Shown here in pieces: positions 35,745 through 38,354 of a stretch of DNA of 38,354 bases. Both the position numbers and the translations under genes were made by a program. The notes beneath the pieces were generated by a model. The model was not told the DNA's origin. It ran no database searches and saw nothing but the letters and a program-made list of their open reading frames with translations. The stretch spans positions 299,568-337,921 of the forward strand of contig NZ_LMHC01000021.1 of the NCBI RefSeq assembly GCF_001427665.1. Direction: 5' to 3'. The first letter of the stretch is position 1. Every line of letters begins with the position of its first letter. Source of the stretch: Caulobacter sp. Root655 (GTDB taxonomy: Bacteria; Pseudomonadota; Alphaproteobacteria; Caulobacterales; Caulobacteraceae).

Positions 35745-35778
35745 AAAAGGGCCGGTGGATCGCTCCGCCGGCCCTTTC
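35745..35778 (-). terminator. Terminator downstream of ndk
   Basis: Stem AAAGGGCCGGTGG (35746-35758) and CCGCCGGCCCTTT (35765-35777), one G-T style mismatch, 6-base loop, T4 on the minus strand. About 25 bp after the ndk stop. Confidence 0.75.
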
Positions 35779-35801
35779 GTTTCGTCCAAGGCCCGAATGC
35801 C

Positions 35802-36221
35802 TTAGCCGACGATGTCTTCGTCCTTGAAGAACTGGGCGATTTCGATGCCCGCGTTCTCGAGGCTGTCCGAACCGTGGACCGAGTTTTCGCCGATCGACAG
35901 GGCGAACAGCTTGCGGATCGTGCCTTCGTCGGCGTTGTCCGGGTTGGTGGCGCCCATCACTTCACGGTACTTCAGGACGGCGTTGTCGCCTTCCAGCACC
36001 TGGACGACGACCGGCTCGGCGGTCATCTGCTCGACCAGTTCGCCGTAGAACGGGCGCTCGGCATGGACTTCGTAGAACTTCTTGGCTTGAGCGTCGGTCA
36101 GCTTGACGCGGCGCTGGGCCACGATGCGCAGACCGGCCTCTTCGATGACGGCGTTGATCTTGCCGGTCAGGTTGCGACGCGTGGCGTCAGGCTTGATGAT
36201 CGAGAAGGTACGTTCGGTCAT
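35802..36221 (-). CDS. ndk: Nucleoside diphosphate kinase
   Basis: 139 residues. Balances NTP pools by phosphate transfer through a histidine. Seen: [15 protein letters not shown] (Lys10), [32 protein letters not shown] and the active-site [14 protein letters not shown] with His116. Full length and unremarkable, so a housekeeping copy. Divergent from the ABC-F gene, sharing a 100-bp region with overlapping promoters. Confidence 0.98.
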   Translation of the reverse strand: MTERTFSIIKPDATRRNLTGKINAVIEEAGLRIVAQRRVKLTDAQAKKFYEVHAERPFYGELVEQMTAEPVVVQVLEGDNAVLKYREVMGATNPDNADEGTIRKLFALSIGENSVHGSDSLENAGIEIAQFFKDEDIVG

Positions 36222-36245
36222 GTTCCGAAAATCTCACACATAAAG

Positions 36246-36273
36246 TTGTGAATTGGGAGGTTGCGGGCTTATA
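36246..36273 (+). promoter_or_regulatory. Candidate promoter of the ABC-F gene
   Basis: TTGTGAA (36246-36252), 14 bases, GCTTATA (36267-36273). Its -10 occupies the same bases as the ndk -10 on the other strand. Confidence 0.35.
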
Positions 36274-36296
36274 GCCGGGCGCTCTCTCCCCGCCAA
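36269..36296 (-). promoter_or_regulatory. Candidate promoter of ndk
   Basis: On the minus strand TTGGCGG (36290-36296), 14 bases, GCTATAA (36269-36275). A good fit to the Caulobacter housekeeping pattern; leader of about 40 nt before the ndk ATG. Confidence 0.5.
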
Positions 36297-36320
36297 CCCG
36301 CCGCGTACCTTCAAAATCAC

Positions 36321-38192
36321 ATGCTCCAGATCAAAGACCTGACCTTCATCGCCTGGGGTCGGAAGTTCTTCGACCACGCCAGCGTGAGTCTGCCCCCCGG
36401 CGCCAAGGTGGGGCTGATCGGCCGCAACGGCGTGGGCAAGTCCACGCTGTTCAAGCTGATCCTCGGCCAGTTGCATGCCAGCGACGATGAGATCAGCCTG
36501 CCCAAGGCCGCCCGTATCGGTTCGGTGGACCAGGAGCACCCGGCCACGCCCTTCACCCTGCTGGAGACCGTGCTGGAGGCCGACGAGGAGCGCCACCGCC
36601 TGCTGACCAGCCTGGACACCGCCGAGCCCGAGGACATGGGCGAGATCTGGGCCCGGCTGATCGAGATCGACGCCGACGCCGCGCCGGCCAAGGCGTCGGA
36701 AATCCTGGTGGGCCTGGGCTTCAGCCAGGAAGACCTGAGCCGGCCGATGAGCGAGTTCTCCGGCGGCTGGCGGATGCGCGTGGCCCTGGCCGCGGCGCTG
36801 TTCGCCGAGCCGGACATGCTGCTGCTGGACGAACCGACCAACTATCTCGACCTGGAAGGCGCCCTGTGGCTGGAGGCCCGCCTGCAGAAGTACCCGCACA
36901 CCGCCCTGATCGTCAGCCACGACCGCGAACTGCTCAACAACAGCTGCACCCACATGCTGCACCTGGCCGGCGGCAAGCTGGAGCTCTACACCGGCGGCTA
37001 CGACGACTTCGAGCAGCGCCGCGCCGAGAAGGCCCGCCTGCAACTGTCGGCCAAGGCCAAGCAGGACGCCGAGCGCGCCCACCTGCAGGCCTTCGTCGAC
37101 CGCTTCAAGGCCAAGGCCTCCAAGGCGGCGCAGGCGCAATCCCGCATGAAGCGCCTGGCCAAGATGCAGCCGGTGGCCACCACCATCGAGGAACGCGTCG
37201 CCCCCTTCACCCTGCCCTCGCCGCCGCGCCCCCTGGCCCCGCCGCTGATCCGGCTGGAACGGGCCAATGTCGGCTACGAGGAAGGCCGCCCGATCCTCAA
37301 GAACCTCAACCTGCGCATGGACCTGGACGACCGCATCGGCCTGCTGGGCGTCAACGGCGCGGGCAAGTCGACCTTCGCCAAGATGATCGCCGGGGCCCTG
37401 AACATCCAGTCGGGCGAACTGCACCGCGACCGCAAGATGAAGGTCGGCTGGTTCCACCAGCACCAGATCGAGGCGATGGATCCGGACGACACCCCGCTGG
37501 AGATCATCCGCCGGGCCATGCCGGACGCCTCGGAAAGCTCGCGCCGCTCGCGCCTGGCCCAGTTCGGCCTGGGCTTCGAGAAGCAGGAGACCACGGTCGC
37601 CAACCTGTCGGGCGGCGAGCGGGCCCGGCTGCTGCTCAACATGGTGGCGATGGACGCGCCGCACATGCTGATCCTCGACGAACCGACCAACCACCTGGAC
37701 ATCGACTCGCGCCGGGCCCTGCTGGACGCGCTCAACGACTACGAGGGCGCGGTGATCCTGATCACCCACGACCGCTCGCTGATGGAACTGGTCGCCGACC
37801 GCCTGTGGCTGGCCGCCGACGGCACGGTCAAGCCGTTCGACGGCGACATGGACGAATACGCCAAGTTCGTGCTCGACCGCGCCAAGCAGTCGGTGAAGCC
37901 GACCCAGGTGGCGCGCGAGGAGCCTTCGAAGGCCGAACCCACCGCCGCGCCGAGGAAAACCGTCGCCATCGAGCCGCTGAAGCGCAAGATCGAGGCCGCC
38001 GAGCAGGTGGTCACCCGCACCACCCGCCAGGTGGCCGAGCTTGAGACCCAGCTGGCCGATCCGCAGCTCTACAAGAACCCGACTAAGGTGGCCGAGCTGA
38101 ACAAGCGTCGCGACGCGGCGAAGGTGAAGCTGGACGAGGCCGAGGCGACGTGGATGGGCCTGGCCGAGGAACTGGCGGAGGCCCAGGCGTAG
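36321..38192 (+). CDS. ABC-F family ATPase (YheS/Uup-like)
   Basis: 623 residues from ATG 36321 (MLQIKDLTFIAWGRKFF). Soluble twin-ABC protein without membrane domain; ABC-F proteins act on ribosomes to relieve stalled translation. First cassette: GLIGRNGVGKST (Walker A 34-42), FSGGWRMRVALAAAL, LLLDEPTNYLD. A linker with the P-site-tRNA interaction motif region (about 230-300, basic helices) follows. Second cassette: GVNGAGKST (343-351), LSGGERARLLL, LILDEPTNHLDID. A C-terminal extension (about 540-623) forms an antiparallel coiled coil (KRKIEAAEQVVTRTTRQVAELETQL), as in YheS and Uup. Which paralog it is cannot be settled by eye. Confidence 0.93.
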   Translation: MLQIKDLTFIAWGRKFFDHASVSLPPGAKVGLIGRNGVGKSTLFKLILGQLHASDDEISLPKAARIGSVDQEHPATPFTLLETVLEADEERHRLLTSLDTAEPEDMGEIWARLIEIDADAAPAKASEILVGLGFSQEDLSRPMSEFSGGWRMRVALAAALFAEPDMLLLDEPTNYLDLEGALWLEARLQKYPHTALIVSHDRELLNNSCTHMLHLAGGKLELYTGGYDDFEQRRAEKARLQLSAKAKQDAERAHLQAFVDRFKAKASKAAQAQSRMKRLAKMQPVATTIEERVAPFTLPSPPRPLAPPLIRLERANVGYEEGRPILKNLNLRMDLDDRIGLLGVNGAGKSTFAKMIAGALNIQSGELHRDRKMKVGWFHQHQIEAMDPDDTPLEIIRRAMPDASESSRRSRLAQFGLGFEKQETTVANLSGGERARLLLNMVAMDAPHMLILDEPTNHLDIDSRRALLDALNDYEGAVILITHDRSLMELVADRLWLAADGTVKPFDGDMDEYAKFVLDRAKQSVKPTQVAREEPSKAEPTAAPRKTVAIEPLKRKIEAAEQVVTRTTRQVAELETQLADPQLYKNPTKVAELNKRRDAAKVKLDEAEATWMGLAEELAEAQA

Positions 38193-38248
38193 GGCGCCCG
38201 GGTTCGGCCGGCTTCAGGGTCAAGGGCTATCGCATATGACCAAAAACG

Positions 38249-38353
38249 GCTGTCATCCCGGACGAGCGCACAGCGCGAAGATCCGGGACCGACGCGTGAA
38301 CTCGGCGCTTCCGGCGGTCCCGGATCTGCGCTTCGCTTGTCCGGGATGACAGC
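38249..38353. repeat. Palindromic repeat at the window end
   Basis: Arms beginning GCTGTCATCCCGGAC and ending GTCCGGGATGACAGC, with a second matching layer (AGATCCGGGACC with GGTCCCGGATCT). Same general plan as the element at 17904-18013. It follows the ABC-F gene by 56 bp. Confidence 0.85.
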
Positions 38354-38354
38354 T

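Overview
The window is high-GC bacterial chromosome from an alphaproteobacterium of the Caulobacter type. The evidence is: an NDUFA12-like complex I subunit, HdaA next to ppk and ppx, several TonB-dependent receptors, promoters of the form TTGxxxx-N12..16-GCTATAx, and many short palindromic intergenic repeats. No rRNA, tRNA, CRISPR array, integrase or insertion sequence was recognised.

Layout. Bases 1-4979 carry a small helical protein, thiamine thiazole genes (thiS-thiG, minus strand), and a plus-strand run aroQ-accB-accC-aat (shikimate step, biotin carboxylase half of acetyl-CoA carboxylase, N-end rule transferase). Bases 4916-5978 hold a minus-strand pair: a DUF2155 exported protein and an NDUFA12-like protein. 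Bases 6213-8969 encode a long protein that follows class II ribonucleotide reductase NrdJ from end to end but has lost its active-site blocks. Two exported pentapeptide-repeat proteins follow, then aspS on the minus strand.

Bases 12.6-14.97 kb are a gene-sparse stretch with a SRPBCC/AHSA1 protein, a small secreted protein and an EcsC-family protein. Two copies of a compound palindrome sit here, each built from two 67-bp inverted-repeat units. Bases 15013-17030 hold a two-gene cassette (AAA ATPase plus a TOPRIM/DUF4276-like protein, TAATG-coupled). Its base composition is visibly more AT-rich than its neighbours, and it is a candidate defence system. It is followed by hdaA, ppk and ppx (replication control and polyphosphate turnover).

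Bases 22.1-25.5 kb are a siderophore receptor and PepSY membrane protein operon with a possible Fur box. Then come rnd (minus) and purM-purN (plus). Bases 28.9-29.14 kb contain a tandem glycine riboswitch. The next gene is not gcvT but a TonB-dependent receptor, followed by an exported M19 dipeptidase and a SulP transporter, separated from the riboswitch by about 300 bp of AT-rich DNA. The window ends with a DUF1275 membrane protein, ndk, an ABC-F ATPase and another palindromic repeat.

The points most worth following up are the active-site-less NrdJ relative, the ATPase/DUF4276-like cassette, the quadruple-arm palindromes, and the glycine riboswitch in front of a receptor/peptidase module.
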